Of a stretch of 64,000 nucleotides of DNA, positions 7,984 through 16,004 are shown one piece after another. The notes beneath the pieces are model-generated. The model had not been told where the DNA came from and searched no databases. It saw only the letters and a list, made by a program, of their open reading frames with translations. Source of the stretch: Hyphomonas polymorpha PS728 (GTDB taxonomy: Bacteria; Pseudomonadota; Alphaproteobacteria; Caulobacterales; Hyphomonadaceae). Position numbers and translations under genes: made by a program. How positions within the stretch are numbered: position 1 is the first letter of the stretch; each line of letters begins with the position of its first letter. The stretch lies in NCBI RefSeq assembly GCF_000685315.1, contig NZ_ARYM01000002.1, forward strand, positions 62,001 through 126,000. Reading direction: 5' to 3'.

Positions 7984-8879
7984 TGCGTGCTTTTGGTTGG
8001 CTCATCCTGATCCTGTCCATCATCGGTCTGGTGGTGATCTCGAATGTGTTCTTCATCGTCGGCCAGGCGCAACAGGCCATCGTGCTTGAAGTCGGCCGCC
8101 CGGTGCGGATCATCAACGCGCCCGGTACCGATCAGGCCGGTCTGCACATGAAAATCCCGGTCTATCAGCAGGTCCAGGTGCTTGATAAGCGTAACCTTGG
8201 CCTCGATATCGAAGGCATCCAGGTGATCGCCTCCGACCAGCGCCGCCTGCAGGTGGATGCTTTCGTCCGCTGGCGGATCAACGACCCGCTGCGCTATTAT
8301 CAGAGCTTCCGCACCGAAGCGGCAGCCACAACCCAGATCAACACGATCACGATTGCGGCCATCCGTGCCACGCTGGGTGATGTGCCGGTGCCGGAGATCA
8401 TTTCCGGCCAGCGCGCCGCACTGATGAACAACATCCGCGACAGCGTGAACGAAGAGCTGCAACGGGCCGGCGTCGATGTCATCGACGTGCGTATCCGCCA
8501 GGCAGACCTGCCGCAGGAAGTTGCCGAAGGCGTTTACAACCGGATGCGGACGGCGCGTCTGCAGGAAGCCCAGCGCATCCGTTCGGAAGGGGAGGAGCGG
8601 GCCCGCCTGATCCGCGCCCAGGCCGAACGCGAGAAGACCGTCATCGAGGCCCAAGCGCGTGAAGCGGCTGAAAAGATCCGCGGTGAGGGCGATGCCCGTG
8701 CCACGGAAATCTATGCCACGGCGTATAACAAGGACCCTGAGTTCTTCCGTTTCCAACGGGCTCTGGTCGCTTGTGAAAAGGCCATCCAGCAGGGCACGCA
8801 GATGGTCGTCAGCCCCGGTTCATTGGGCGTCTGTGACCAGTTCTTCGACAGCGCCCGCGCGGCGGGCGGGACGCGCTGA
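7983..8879 (+). CDS. hflC: FtsH protease modulator HflC
   Basis: 298 residues, one N-terminal membrane helix (about 5-25) and a band-7/SPFH domain, then a long charged helix rich in R, E and A (R-S-E-G-E-E-R-A-R-L-I-R-A-Q-A-E-R-E near 200-220) as in HflC coiled-coil regions. Partner of HflK in the FtsH-associated complex. Start overlaps the hflK stop by one base (TGATG), so the two are translationally coupled and made in equal amounts. C-terminal motif D-P-E-F-F-R-F is typical of the family. Confidence 0.95.
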   Translation: MRAFGWLILILSIIGLVVISNVFFIVGQAQQAIVLEVGRPVRIINAPGTDQAGLHMKIPVYQQVQVLDKRNLGLDIEGIQVIASDQRRLQVDAFVRWRINDPLRYYQSFRTEAAATTQINTITIAAIRATLGDVPVPEIISGQRAALMNNIRDSVNEELQRAGVDVIDVRIRQADLPQEVAEGVYNRMRTARLQEAQRIRSEGEERARLIRAQAEREKTVIEAQAREAAEKIRGEGDARATEIYATAYNKDPEFFRFQRALVACEKAIQQGTQMVVSPGSLGVCDQFFDSARAAGGTR

Positions 8880-8897
8880 TCAGGGGCGGGCGAGGCG

Positions 8898-9098
8898 ATG
8901 AGCTGGATTACGCTCGCCCTCGCCGGCTTCGGCGTCTGGCTTCTGGTGGAAGGGGCGCTCTGCGCCATTGCACCTGACTATATGCGCCGCATAGGTCAGC
9001 TCCTGTCCAACATGCCGCCCCGCGATCTGGCGATTGGCGGGCTGGTGGTGGCGGCCGTCGGCGTCGGCCTTCTGATGCTTGCAGTTCGCACAGCCTGA
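8898..9098 (+). CDS. DUF2065 family small membrane protein
   Basis: 66 residues with two predicted membrane helices separated by a short charged loop (M-R-R-I-G-Q-L-L). This is the DUF2065 protein that in many proteobacteria lies directly after hflC, sometimes called YjeT. The function is unknown; its constant position suggests a link to HflKC/FtsH. It sits 18 bases after hflC, with GGGCGGGCGAGG before the ATG. Confidence 0.85.
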   Translation: MSWITLALAGFGVWLLVEGALCAIAPDYMRRIGQLLSNMPPRDLAIGGLVVAAVGVGLLMLAVRTA

Positions 9099-9212
9099 GC
9101 CTGTTGCAACTGGCGGCCAAAGCGCCATAGTCAGCTTTGCAGAATAATTCGCACGCGCCGGCAATCTGCCGGGCGGGCCGCAGAAAAGACCGTGAAGGGA
9201 GTCATCTCCACC

Positions 9213-10664
9213 ATGAACCGGACCGCCGTTGCGGTGATCGCCCTGATGGCACTCATGGCCCCCGCCACGTTCGCGCAGACAGCGGGCAGCCTGTCCCGTC
9301 CCGGCGCGCCGGTTGATGCCAAGACGGCGCCCCAAAGCTTCAGCGCGCTTTCCAAACGCCTGATGCCGGCGGTGGTGAACATCTCCACATCCCAGGTTGT
9401 CGCCAGCCGCCTGCCATCCTTTCCGGAGGGCTCGCCTGCCGAGCGGTTCAATGAATATTTCGGCCGCAATGATGATGGCTTCCAGCGCCAGGGCTCGCTC
9501 GGCTCCGGCTTCGTGATCAGCGCCGATGGCTATATCGTCACCAACAACCACGTCATCGACAAGGCCGACACGATCGAGGTCACCTTCTCCGATGGCCGCA
9601 CGCTGGACGCAAAGATCATCGGGCGTGACCGGGATACCGATATTGCGGTGCTGAAAGTCACCTCCCGCACGCCGCTGCCTTTCGTTGACCTCGGCGACAG
9701 CGACAGGGCCGAAGTGGGGGACTGGGTGATCGCCATCGGCAACCCGCTCGGCTTTGGCGGGTCAGTCTCGGCCGGTATCATTTCGGCGACGGGCCGCGAC
9801 CTGAATACGGGGCGGTCTGACAATTTCATCCAGACCGATGCGGCCATCAACCAGGGCAACTCAGGCGGTCCGCTGTTCAATCTGAATGGGCAGGTTGTGG
9901 GCGTGAACACCGCCATCATCTCCCAATCGGGCGGCTCCATTGGTCTTGGCTTTTCGGTGCCGTCCAACACGGTTAAACGCATTTCCGCGCAGCTCATCAA
10001 GGAGGGGCGGGTGCACCGTCCCTGGCTCGGGGTGAATGTGCAGGATGCGGACGAGTCGCTCATCAAGGCGTATCGCGCCTCCGGCAAGAGCGGCACCATC
10101 GTCACCCGCATTACCGATGGCAGCCCCGCGGCCAAGGCGAAGCTGGAAGTTGGCGATCTGATCCTGTCGATTGATGGCCGCGCGGTGGCCGGCGTGCGCG
10201 ACATGACACGCCAGCTCTCCGAGAAGCCTATCGGCAAGGCGATCACCCTCAGCATCGTGCGCGACGGCCGCCAGCGGGATGTTGCCGTCACGCTGGGCGA
10301 GCTGCCGGATGAGGATGTGCCTGCCGCCACAGCGCCGTCCGAGGCGGTTGGCTTGTCCAATGATCTGGGCGCCGATCTCGTGGCGCTGGACGATGATGTG
10401 CGCCGGCGCTTTGGGGCGCCGCGCGACATGACCGGGGTTGCGGTCACCGGTGTCAGCACCCGCGGCCGGGCTTACAACAAGCTGCGCCGGGGGGATGTCA
10501 TCGTCGAGGTGAATTTCCAGTCCGTCAGCGCGGTTTCCGATGTGCTCAAGCGCCTGGACACCGCGATGCAGACGCCGAACCAGCCGATCCTGATCCGGGT
10601 GAAGCGCCGGGGCGATACCGGGGGCTGGTTTGACCAGTTCGTGTCGATCGAAATCCGGAAATAA
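9213..10664 (+). CDS. degP: Do/DegP-type periplasmic serine protease
   Basis: 483 residues from the second in-frame start, chosen because it begins a clean signal peptide (M-N-R-T-A-V-A-V ... T-F-A-Q, cleavage near 22) and lies 11 bases after AAGGGAG; a GTG at 9192 would add seven residues. Trypsin-like domain with His113 (T-N-N-H-V-I-D), Asp143 (R-D-T-D-I-A-V-L) and Ser217 (G-N-S-G-G-P-L), followed by two PDZ domains (about 270-360 and 385-480). Degrades or chaperones misfolded envelope proteins. Last gene of the hflKC cluster, a common arrangement in proteobacteria. Confidence 0.95.
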   Translation: MNRTAVAVIALMALMAPATFAQTAGSLSRPGAPVDAKTAPQSFSALSKRLMPAVVNISTSQVVASRLPSFPEGSPAERFNEYFGRNDDGFQRQGSLGSGFVISADGYIVTNNHVIDKADTIEVTFSDGRTLDAKIIGRDRDTDIAVLKVTSRTPLPFVDLGDSDRAEVGDWVIAIGNPLGFGGSVSAGIISATGRDLNTGRSDNFIQTDAAINQGNSGGPLFNLNGQVVGVNTAIISQSGGSIGLGFSVPSNTVKRISAQLIKEGRVHRPWLGVNVQDADESLIKAYRASGKSGTIVTRITDGSPAAKAKLEVGDLILSIDGRAVAGVRDMTRQLSEKPIGKAITLSIVRDGRQRDVAVTLGELPDEDVPAATAPSEAVGLSNDLGADLVALDDDVRRRFGAPRDMTGVAVTGVSTRGRAYNKLRRGDVIVEVNFQSVSAVSDVLKRLDTAMQTPNQPILIRVKRRGDTGGWFDQFVSIEIRK

Positions 10665-10698
10665 GGGGAATTCCCCAGGGTTTGGGGCAGGTTTCGCC

Positions 10699-10715
10699 CA
10701 TGACGCTGCGTCATG
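10699..10715. repeat. 17-bp perfect palindrome downstream of degP
   Basis: CATGACG-CTG-CGTCATG, a 7-bp perfect inverted repeat with a 3-base centre, 35 bases after the degP stop. There is no T-run after it, so it is a poor intrinsic terminator; it could be an mRNA 3' stem-loop or an operator ahead of the tiny ORF at 10820. Confidence 0.5.
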
Positions 10716-10819
10716 AGCCTGTCAAACATTACGAAAAAGATGCCGAATTGGCTCGCCAAGTGCGACAACGCGCGCTAAGGACAGCGCAAATCGACCTTTT
10801 CACGGGCTGAGGCAGAGAC

Positions 10820-10906
10820 ATGATCCATCCTTCCTTGATCGCGATCGCCGCCATTGTAGTTGTGTTCGGCATCCTGAATCTCATAGAGTTCAAGCGCCTG
10901 GACTAA
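10820..10906 (+). CDS. 28-residue single-pass membrane protein (small ORF)
   Basis: ATG to TAA, 28 codons: a short start (M-I-H-P-S), about 16 strongly hydrophobic residues (L-I-A-I-A-A-I-V-V-V-F-G-I-L), then a charged tail E-F-K-R-L-D. GAGG lies about 9 bases before the ATG. It ends 18 bases before the GTG of the calcium/sodium antiporter and is co-directional with it. The composition (hydrophobic core, positive-inside tail) is that of a real small membrane protein rather than a random frame. No family recognised; it may modulate the antiporter. Confidence 0.55.
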   Translation: MIHPSLIAIAAIVVVFGILNLIEFKRLD

Positions 10907-10924
10907 TCTTCAAGGGAGCAGGCG

Positions 10925-11914
10925 GTGCCCGACCCCATCCTGCTCATCTCCCTTTTTGGCGGGCTGCTCCTCATGGCGCTTGCCGGAGACCTGTTGGTGC
11001 GAGGCGCGCTCGGCCTGGGCCGGGCGATGGGCGTGTCGCCGCTGGTTGCGGGCGTTTTCATTGTCGGTTTCGGAACTTCGGCGCCGGAGATGTTCATCTC
11101 CGCAAACGCGGCGCTGAACGGCAATCCGGGCCTGGCCATCGGCAATATCGTCGGCTCCAATATCGCCAACATTCTCATGGTTGCGGCCATTCCGGCGCTG
11201 ATCTTCACCTACCGTACCGGCGGGGCCGGGCAGGGGCGGGCGCTCGGCATGCTGCTGCTGGCAACCGGTATCTGGATCGGGATGACGGCGATCCTGCCGC
11301 TGGAGCCTTTGATGGGGCTCTGCTTCCTGCTGGTTCTGATTGGCTATACCGGCTTTTCCATCTTCGCGGCCCGGCATGACGAAATCGCCGGGCGCGGTTC
11401 TCATCATGCCGATGCCGTGACGCTCAATCCCCCGGTCTGGCGGGCCATTTTCTATGTGCCGCTTGGCATTGCCGGGCTGGTCTATGCCTCCGGCATGATC
11501 ATCACGGGCGGAGAAGGGGTGGCGCGGCATTTCCGGGTGCCGGAGGAGTGGATCGGGCTGACCATCCTGGCGCTGGGCACCTCGCTGCCGGAGATCGGCG
11601 CGGGGCTGGCGGCGGCATTCCGGCGGCGGGGCGATGTGGTGATCGGCAATATCCTTGGCTCCAACGTGTTCAACCTTCTGGGCGCGGGCGGGATCGTTGC
11701 GCTGCTGGGACCGTTCGAGGTGGCGCCAATGTTCCAGCGCTATGACCATTGGGTGATGGGGGCAGCGGCGCTGGTATTCGCGGCGTTGATCCTGCTGCGC
11801 GTGAAGATGGGGCGGCTTCTGGGGCTGGCGCTGCTGCTGGTCTACGCGGCGTATATCTATGGCCTGGTGACGGGCACGAACATCATGGCGCTGGTTCAGA
11901 TGGTGCGCGGATGA
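10925..11914 (+). CDS. CaCA-family calcium/sodium antiporter (YrbG-like)
   Basis: 329 residues with ten or so membrane helices in two inverted halves. The two alpha repeats are clear: G-F-G-T-S-A-P-E-M-F-I-S near residue 51 with G-N-I-V-G-S-N-I-A-N near 75, and L-G-T-S-L-P-E-I-G-A near 219 with G-N-I-L-G-S-N-V-F-N near 243; the Glu of each repeat binds Ca2+. Exchanges Ca2+ for Na+ or H+ across the inner membrane. Starts at GTG after AAGGGAGC. The following SDR gene starts in its stop (ATGA). Confidence 0.9.
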   Translation: MPDPILLISLFGGLLLMALAGDLLVRGALGLGRAMGVSPLVAGVFIVGFGTSAPEMFISANAALNGNPGLAIGNIVGSNIANILMVAAIPALIFTYRTGGAGQGRALGMLLLATGIWIGMTAILPLEPLMGLCFLLVLIGYTGFSIFAARHDEIAGRGSHHADAVTLNPPVWRAIFYVPLGIAGLVYASGMIITGGEGVARHFRVPEEWIGLTILALGTSLPEIGAGLAAAFRRRGDVVIGNILGSNVFNLLGAGGIVALLGPFEVAPMFQRYDHWVMGAAALVFAALILLRVKMGRLLGLALLLVYAAYIYGLVTGTNIMALVQMVRG

Positions 11915-12663
11915 CACCCGGGGGCGCGCTGGTGACGGGGGCGGGCGGCCGCCTGGGCCGGGCCATGGCGCTGGCCCTGGGAACCGATGGCTGGACCGTG
12001 GCGGTGCATTACCGGGGCTCTGCCGAGGGCGCGCAGGAGACCGCCGCGCTCATCCGGGCCGCGGGCGGGAAGGCCGAAATCGTCGCCTGTGACCTGTCAG
12101 ACGAGCGTCAGAGGGCGGACCTTTTTGGACAAATCCGGACACTCCTGGGCATGCCGGTAACCCTGCTGGTCAATTCGGCGTCGACTTTTACCGGCGACAG
12201 CGCCGCCAGCCATACTCGCGAAGACTGGGACCATCATTTCGAACCCAACCTGCGCGCGCCGGTGCATCTTGCCCAGCAGCTTGCCACCCACCTGCCGGAG
12301 GGCGAGCGGGGCCTGGTGGTGAACTTGATCGACCAGAAGGTGCTGAAGCTCAATCCGCTGTTCTTCACCTATACCCTGTCCAAGGCGGCGCTGTGGCAGG
12401 CGACGCAGACGCTGGCGCAGGGCCTGGCGCCGCAGGTGCGCGTCAACGCCATTGCGCCGGGGCCGACGCTACAGAGCGTGCATCAGACCCCTGCCCAGTT
12501 TGCCGCCGAAAAGGCCGCCACCCTGACCGGGGAGGGCGGCAGCCCGGAGGAGATCGTGCGGGCGCTGCGCTATCTGGTAAGCGCCTCCAGCGTGACCGGG
12601 CAGATGATCGCCTGCGATGGCGGCCAGCACCTGATGTGGCAGACCCCCGACACCCAGATCTGA
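11911..12663 (+). CDS. Short-chain dehydrogenase/reductase, pteridine-reductase-like
   Basis: 250 residues from the ATG that overlaps the antiporter stop (ATGA). A Rossmann SDR: T-G-A-G-G-R-L-G near residue 9 for NAD(P) binding, L-V-N-S-A-S-T-F near 86, catalytic Y-T-L-S-K near 152, and A-P-G-P-T-L near 186. The R in the first loop and the N-S-A-S-T-F motif resemble the PTR1/FolM-like pteridine reductase branch, which would recycle tetrahydrobiopterin or dihydrofolate; this sub-assignment is inference. A 15-base sequence shared with the mrp linker lies at 12127-12141 in reverse orientation. Confidence 0.8.
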   Translation: MTPGGALVTGAGGRLGRAMALALGTDGWTVAVHYRGSAEGAQETAALIRAAGGKAEIVACDLSDERQRADLFGQIRTLLGMPVTLLVNSASTFTGDSAASHTREDWDHHFEPNLRAPVHLAQQLATHLPEGERGLVVNLIDQKVLKLNPLFFTYTLSKAALWQATQTLAQGLAPQVRVNAIAPGPTLQSVHQTPAQFAAEKAATLTGEGGSPEEIVRALRYLVSASSVTGQMIACDGGQHLMWQTPDTQI

Positions 12664-12671
12664 GAGGCGCC

Positions 12672-13709
12672 ATGAACTTCTCCTCCGACACCGCCGCGCC
12701 GGCCCATCCTTCCGTGCTCGAAGCAATGATGCGGGCCAATGCCGGGCCTGCCCCCAGCTATGGCGCTGACAAGATCACGGCGCGTGTGCGGACGCAGCTG
12801 GCGCGGGTGTTCGAGACAGAGGATTTCGACTTCTGGATTACGCCCTCGGGCACGGCGGCGAACGCGCTGGCGCTTGCCTGTTTCTGCCCGCCAATTGCTT
12901 CGGTGATCTGCCACCAAGAAGCGCATATCCAGATGGATGAGCGCGGGGCGGTGGAATTCTTTACCGGGGGCGGGCGGCTGCACCTTCTGCCCGGCGAGGG
13001 CGCGAAGATCAGCTTTGATGTGTTCAAGGACTATCTGGACGAGTTTGATCCGAGCTTTGTGCATGGCACGCCCCCGGCAGTGCTGTCGCTGACGAACCTG
13101 ACCGAATGCGGCACGGCCTATACGCCGGACGAGGTGGCGCGGTTCGCGCGGCGGGCCAAGGGCGGCGGGCTGGCGGTGCATATGGACGGGGCGCGGTTTG
13201 GCAATGCTCTGGTGCATACCGGGGCCAGCCCGGCGGAGATGAGCTGGAAAGCGGGCGTCGATGTGCTGACCCTGGGCCTGACGAAAACCGGCGCGCTGAG
13301 CTGCGATATCATTATCTTGTTCGGGGCGGCCAAGGCGAAGGGCAAGGAACTGCGCGCGCGGGCCAAGCGCGCCGGGCACATGCCCGCCAAGATGCGTTTC
13401 CTGGCGGCGCAGGCCGAGGCGATGCTGGAGGGCGGGCTGTGGCTCGGCCTCTCGGCCCATGCCAACGCAATGGCGCAGAAGCTGGCGGCGGTGTTCCGCG
13501 AGGACGGTATCGAGCTTGCCTTTGATGTTCAGGGTAATGAGGTTTTTGCGCTTCTGGACGCGCACGACATCGACAAGCTGCAGGAAGACGGCGCCGCTTT
13601 CTATGCCGAATGGCCCGGCGGATCGAGCCGGTTTGTATGCTCCTGGGCGACGGCCGAGGCGGAGATTGACGCGGTTCGGGAAACGCTCAAGCGGGCGATG
13701 CGGAAGTAG
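12672..13709 (+). CDS. ltaE: Low-specificity L-threonine aldolase-like PLP enzyme
   Basis: 345 residues from the ATG 8 bases after the SDR stop. Fold-type I PLP enzyme of the threonine aldolase/beta-eliminating lyase family: M-N-F-S-S-D-T start, S-G-T-A-A-N-A-L-A near 57, H-M-D-G-A-R-F-G-N near 174 (PLP Asp/Arg), and the Schiff-base lysine in L-G-L-T-K-T-G near 204. Cleaves threonine (or another beta-hydroxy amino acid) to glycine and an aldehyde. It closes the antiporter-SDR-aldolase transcription unit. Confidence 0.88.
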   Translation: MNFSSDTAAPAHPSVLEAMMRANAGPAPSYGADKITARVRTQLARVFETEDFDFWITPSGTAANALALACFCPPIASVICHQEAHIQMDERGAVEFFTGGGRLHLLPGEGAKISFDVFKDYLDEFDPSFVHGTPPAVLSLTNLTECGTAYTPDEVARFARRAKGGGLAVHMDGARFGNALVHTGASPAEMSWKAGVDVLTLGLTKTGALSCDIIILFGAAKAKGKELRARAKRAGHMPAKMRFLAAQAEAMLEGGLWLGLSAHANAMAQKLAAVFREDGIELAFDVQGNEVFALLDAHDIDKLQEDGAAFYAEWPGGSSRFVCSWATAEAEIDAVRETLKRAMRK

Positions 13710-13718
13710 GGGGAGGCG

Positions 13719-14336
13719 TCAGGGCGTGAGCGCCTTGCCGAGCCAGACTTGCAGGGTACTGATGACTTTACTGGAGTCTATGGGGGCGGTGGTGGCGCCG
13801 CCGAGCAGTTCCTGGTGGAGGCTCATGACCAGCAGGGGCGAGAGGGCGGCGAGCGCGGCGGCGCGCAGCTCGGCCTCGTCCTGCGGGGCGCCGGGGGTGG
13901 CGCGCAGCTTGTCGGAGACAGCGCCCAGCGCAGGCTCGAGCACTTTTTCGAGATAGGCCTGGCCGATGGCTTCGTCGGCGAGGCCTTCGATCAGCCCGAA
14001 TGCATGGGCACGGATGAAACCGCCCAGCCGCATGCCGGCCTCGGAGATGCGGAAATATTCCTCAAAGGCGGTGGCCGGATTGGCCGAGGGCAGGGCGACG
14101 ACCGCCCAGAGGGGGGCGCCCTTGCGGCCGATATTCTCGAGGATCTCGATGACGAGGCCCTGCCGGTCGCCGAAATAATGGCGCAGGGTCGGCTCGGAGG
14201 CATTCATCGCCTGGGCAAACTGGCGCAGCGAGGGGCGGCGCAGATCGGCGGAGAGGGCAAAATCGGTCAGCGCATCGAGCAGGGCGGCGCGTTTCTCGTC
14301 AAAGTCATGATTGCGGGCGCCGGCGGGCCTGGGCAT
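13719..14336 (-). CDS. TetR family transcriptional regulator
   Basis: 205 residues. The N-terminal helix-turn-helix reads S-L-R-Q-F-A-Q-A-M-N-A-S-E-P-T-L-R-H-Y-F-G-D-R (about 35-58), the usual TetR pattern ending in YFxxR. The C-terminal ligand-binding domain is all helical and not specific enough to name an effector. It is convergent with the aldolase gene and sits just beyond the 3' end of rnpB, on the same strand as rnpB. Targets are unknown. Confidence 0.88.
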   Translation of the reverse strand: MPRPAGARNHDFDEKRAALLDALTDFALSADLRRPSLRQFAQAMNASEPTLRHYFGDRQGLVIEILENIGRKGAPLWAVVALPSANPATAFEEYFRISEAGMRLGGFIRAHAFGLIEGLADEAIGQAYLEKVLEPALGAVSDKLRATPGAPQDEAELRAAALAALSPLLVMSLHQELLGGATTAPIDSSKVISTLQVWLGKALTP

Positions 14337-14440
14337 TGCAACACGTCTCCATCAGGCACCGGCATTTGCGCGCACCGGTTTCCTACATCACACCGGAGGA
14401 TATATCCGTCAATCCAGGGCGGGCCGGGCGAAAAAATTAG

Positions 14441-14816
14441 ACCAGATGGCCAATAAGCCGGGTTCTGTTCGTCCCTTGCGGGATCTGGCAGCCATTCCTC
14501 TGGGGCGCTCATTACTGAACGCCTCGGCGCGACGCACCCGGGGCACGAGCGGCGGACAGCCCGTATGTGCCCCCTACTTGGTCTTGCTCCGGGCGGGGTT
14601 TGCCATGCCAGCCCTGTTACCAGCGCTGCGGTGGGCTCTTACCCCACCCTTTCACCCTTACCCTCGGGCCGAAGCCCTTGGGCGGTTTACTTTCTGTGGC
14701 ACTTTCCCTCGGCTCACGCCGGGCGGCTGTTAGCCGTCGCCCTGTCCACCTGGAGCCCGGACTTTCCTCCAGTATGGGGTTACCCCCATACCAGCGGCTG
14801 CCCGGCCATCTGGTCT
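14441..14816 (-). ncRNA. rnpB: RNase P RNA, bacterial type A
   Basis: Read on the minus strand, the RNA has the P1 helix (AGACCAGATGGCC at the 5' end against GGCCATCTGGTCT at the 3' end), the universal GAGGAAAGTCCGGGC segment (CR I) near 14769-14755, a GGTAAGGGTGAAAGGGT region, the CCCGGAGCAAGACC segment of CR IV, and the terminal ACAGAACCCGGCTTA. These are the invariant cores of the ribozyme that matures tRNA 5' ends. A T-run (A-run at 14431-14436 on the plus strand) follows the 3' end and likely terminates it. Length about 376 nt is normal. Ends may be off by a few bases. Confidence 0.95.
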
Positions 14817-14880
14817 GGCGGGGGATATAGGGGGTTTGGGGGCGCAGTGCAAATGGGGGGGGCGGGCGGCTTCGCGCTAC

Positions 14881-15002
14881 GCGCGCCCTCACCTCCCATT
14901 GCTGCGCAATGGGCCCCTCCTCTCCCGGAGGGAGAGGGGCTGGGGGTTCACCTCAAGCGCATCGCAAAACCCCTCTCCCGCGAAGTGGGAGGTGAGGGCC
15001 TT
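14881..15002. repeat. Long inverted-repeat intergenic element
   Basis: CCCTCACCTCCCA at about 14885-14897 is matched by TGGGAGGTGAGGG at about 14988-15000, with internal smaller palindromes (ATTGCTGCGCAAT, CCTCTCCCGGAGGGAGAGG). This is the look of the GC-rich dispersed palindromes common between genes of Caulobacterales and relatives. A second element of similar style lies at 18575-18633. Not coding. Confidence 0.6.
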
Positions 15003-15017
15003 GGTCCCGAAACGCAA

Positions 15018-15650
15018 GAAGGCACGAACCCCTTGCGGACTTCGTGCCTTCCCGTGTGTTTCGAATCGGTCTACCGAGACACTGTGCTAGCACTCGATTT
15101 CGGTCTTCGATCGACATCAGGCTCTGGAGACAATCCGTTCGAGCGGATTACCTTACATCACCCTCCGGACCCGGACGTTCGCCTTTTCAGGCGCACGCTT
15201 CCGTTTCCGTCGCCGCCATGCGCAACCGGGGGGTTGCAAGCATGCGGCTGACCGCCTGCGCTTGCCATTGCTGGCACTCACTTCTTGGTCACCGTCTACG
15301 GATCGCGCCCCGTTACGGCATACGGCCCCGTTTGGCTGGGTCTAGCTCCCGCCTCCCGGCCATCGCCTGCTTTATCCCTTCATCTCCACCTGGGCCCTTT
15401 GCGCCACCAGTCTCCCGGCTTTGCTCCTGACCCGGTTTCGTCCGGGGGCGATGGACTTGTCCTCCGGTTCCGTTGGCAGGTTTGCTCCTGCCGCGTATTC
15501 CGTTGGCTTACCGAAACGATCTCACAAGGCCTCGCCTGAGTCGAGAGGCTGTCCAGATTTTTTCTCGCTGACGGAGAAGAATCTCACAGGTTTCGTTGCG
15601 CCTGTGGAATGATTGTGACGTGCTTCAAAAATATGCAACAAAATCAACCG
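15018..15650 (-). other. Hairpin-rich non-coding region, possible structured RNA
   Basis: No frame here reads like a gene. The minus strand is purine-rich, as structured RNAs often are, and carries a row of perfect stems: 15019-28/15041-50 (10 bp), 15132-37/15144-49, 15222-27/15232-37, 15431-35/15442-46, 15475-80/15487-92, 15529-33/15545-49, 15556-66/15574-83 and 15586-90/15601-05. A possible minus-strand promoter is TTGCCC (15055-50 region) with TATTTT 16 bases on (15633-15628 reading down), and the 10-bp hairpin could end it. The promoter boxes are GGGCAA 15650-15655 and AAAATA 15628-15633 on the plus strand. I could not match it to tmRNA, SRP, 6S or an intron. Strand and limits are guesses. 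Confidence 0.3.
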
Positions 15651-15734
15651 GGCAAGGAGTATCCCTGTCCGGCTGTGCCTGGGCTGAAAAGGTCCTGCGG
15701 ATGGGGCAAGGGCCCGATTTGTCCGGGGACGGTA

Positions 15735-15740
15735 TATAAT
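15735..15740 (+). promoter_or_regulatory. Candidate -10 element (TATAAT)
   Basis: A perfect TATAAT in a GC-rich gap, oriented toward the yihY gene 265 bases downstream. No good -35 lies 16-18 bases upstream, so it is only a candidate. The leader between it and 16005 shows no other feature I can name. Confidence 0.3.
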
Positions 15741-16004
15741 TTGTTTGAGGAATGAGATGTCCCCGGCGTCCCGGCTCTGCCTCATCCGCAGGATTGCGGC
15801 CTTCGGGCCAGAGCCCTCGGGCAGCAGGTGGATGCCTGGGAGATGACGCCAGGCATGCGCGAGGATGCCCCGCCGCGCGACCCCGGCGGACAGGAGCGAG
15901 CGCGGCAGGGCTCTGCCTGTAATGAATGCAGGCGGGGAGGGCATGGACAGGGGCGGGCTAATCCCCGGTTTGTTTCTGCGGCGGACCGTGCCAGAAAGGC
16001 AACG

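Noticed and set aside
14565-15251. Plus-strand 228-codon frame over rnpB
   Set aside because: It is the complement of the RNase P RNA plus the repeat; the RNA core motifs are decisive.
15018-15650. tmRNA (permuted two-piece type) in the hairpin-rich region
   Set aside because: No tag frame of the A-N-D-N type, no TTCGACG start element and no acceptor/T-arm with CCA on either strand.
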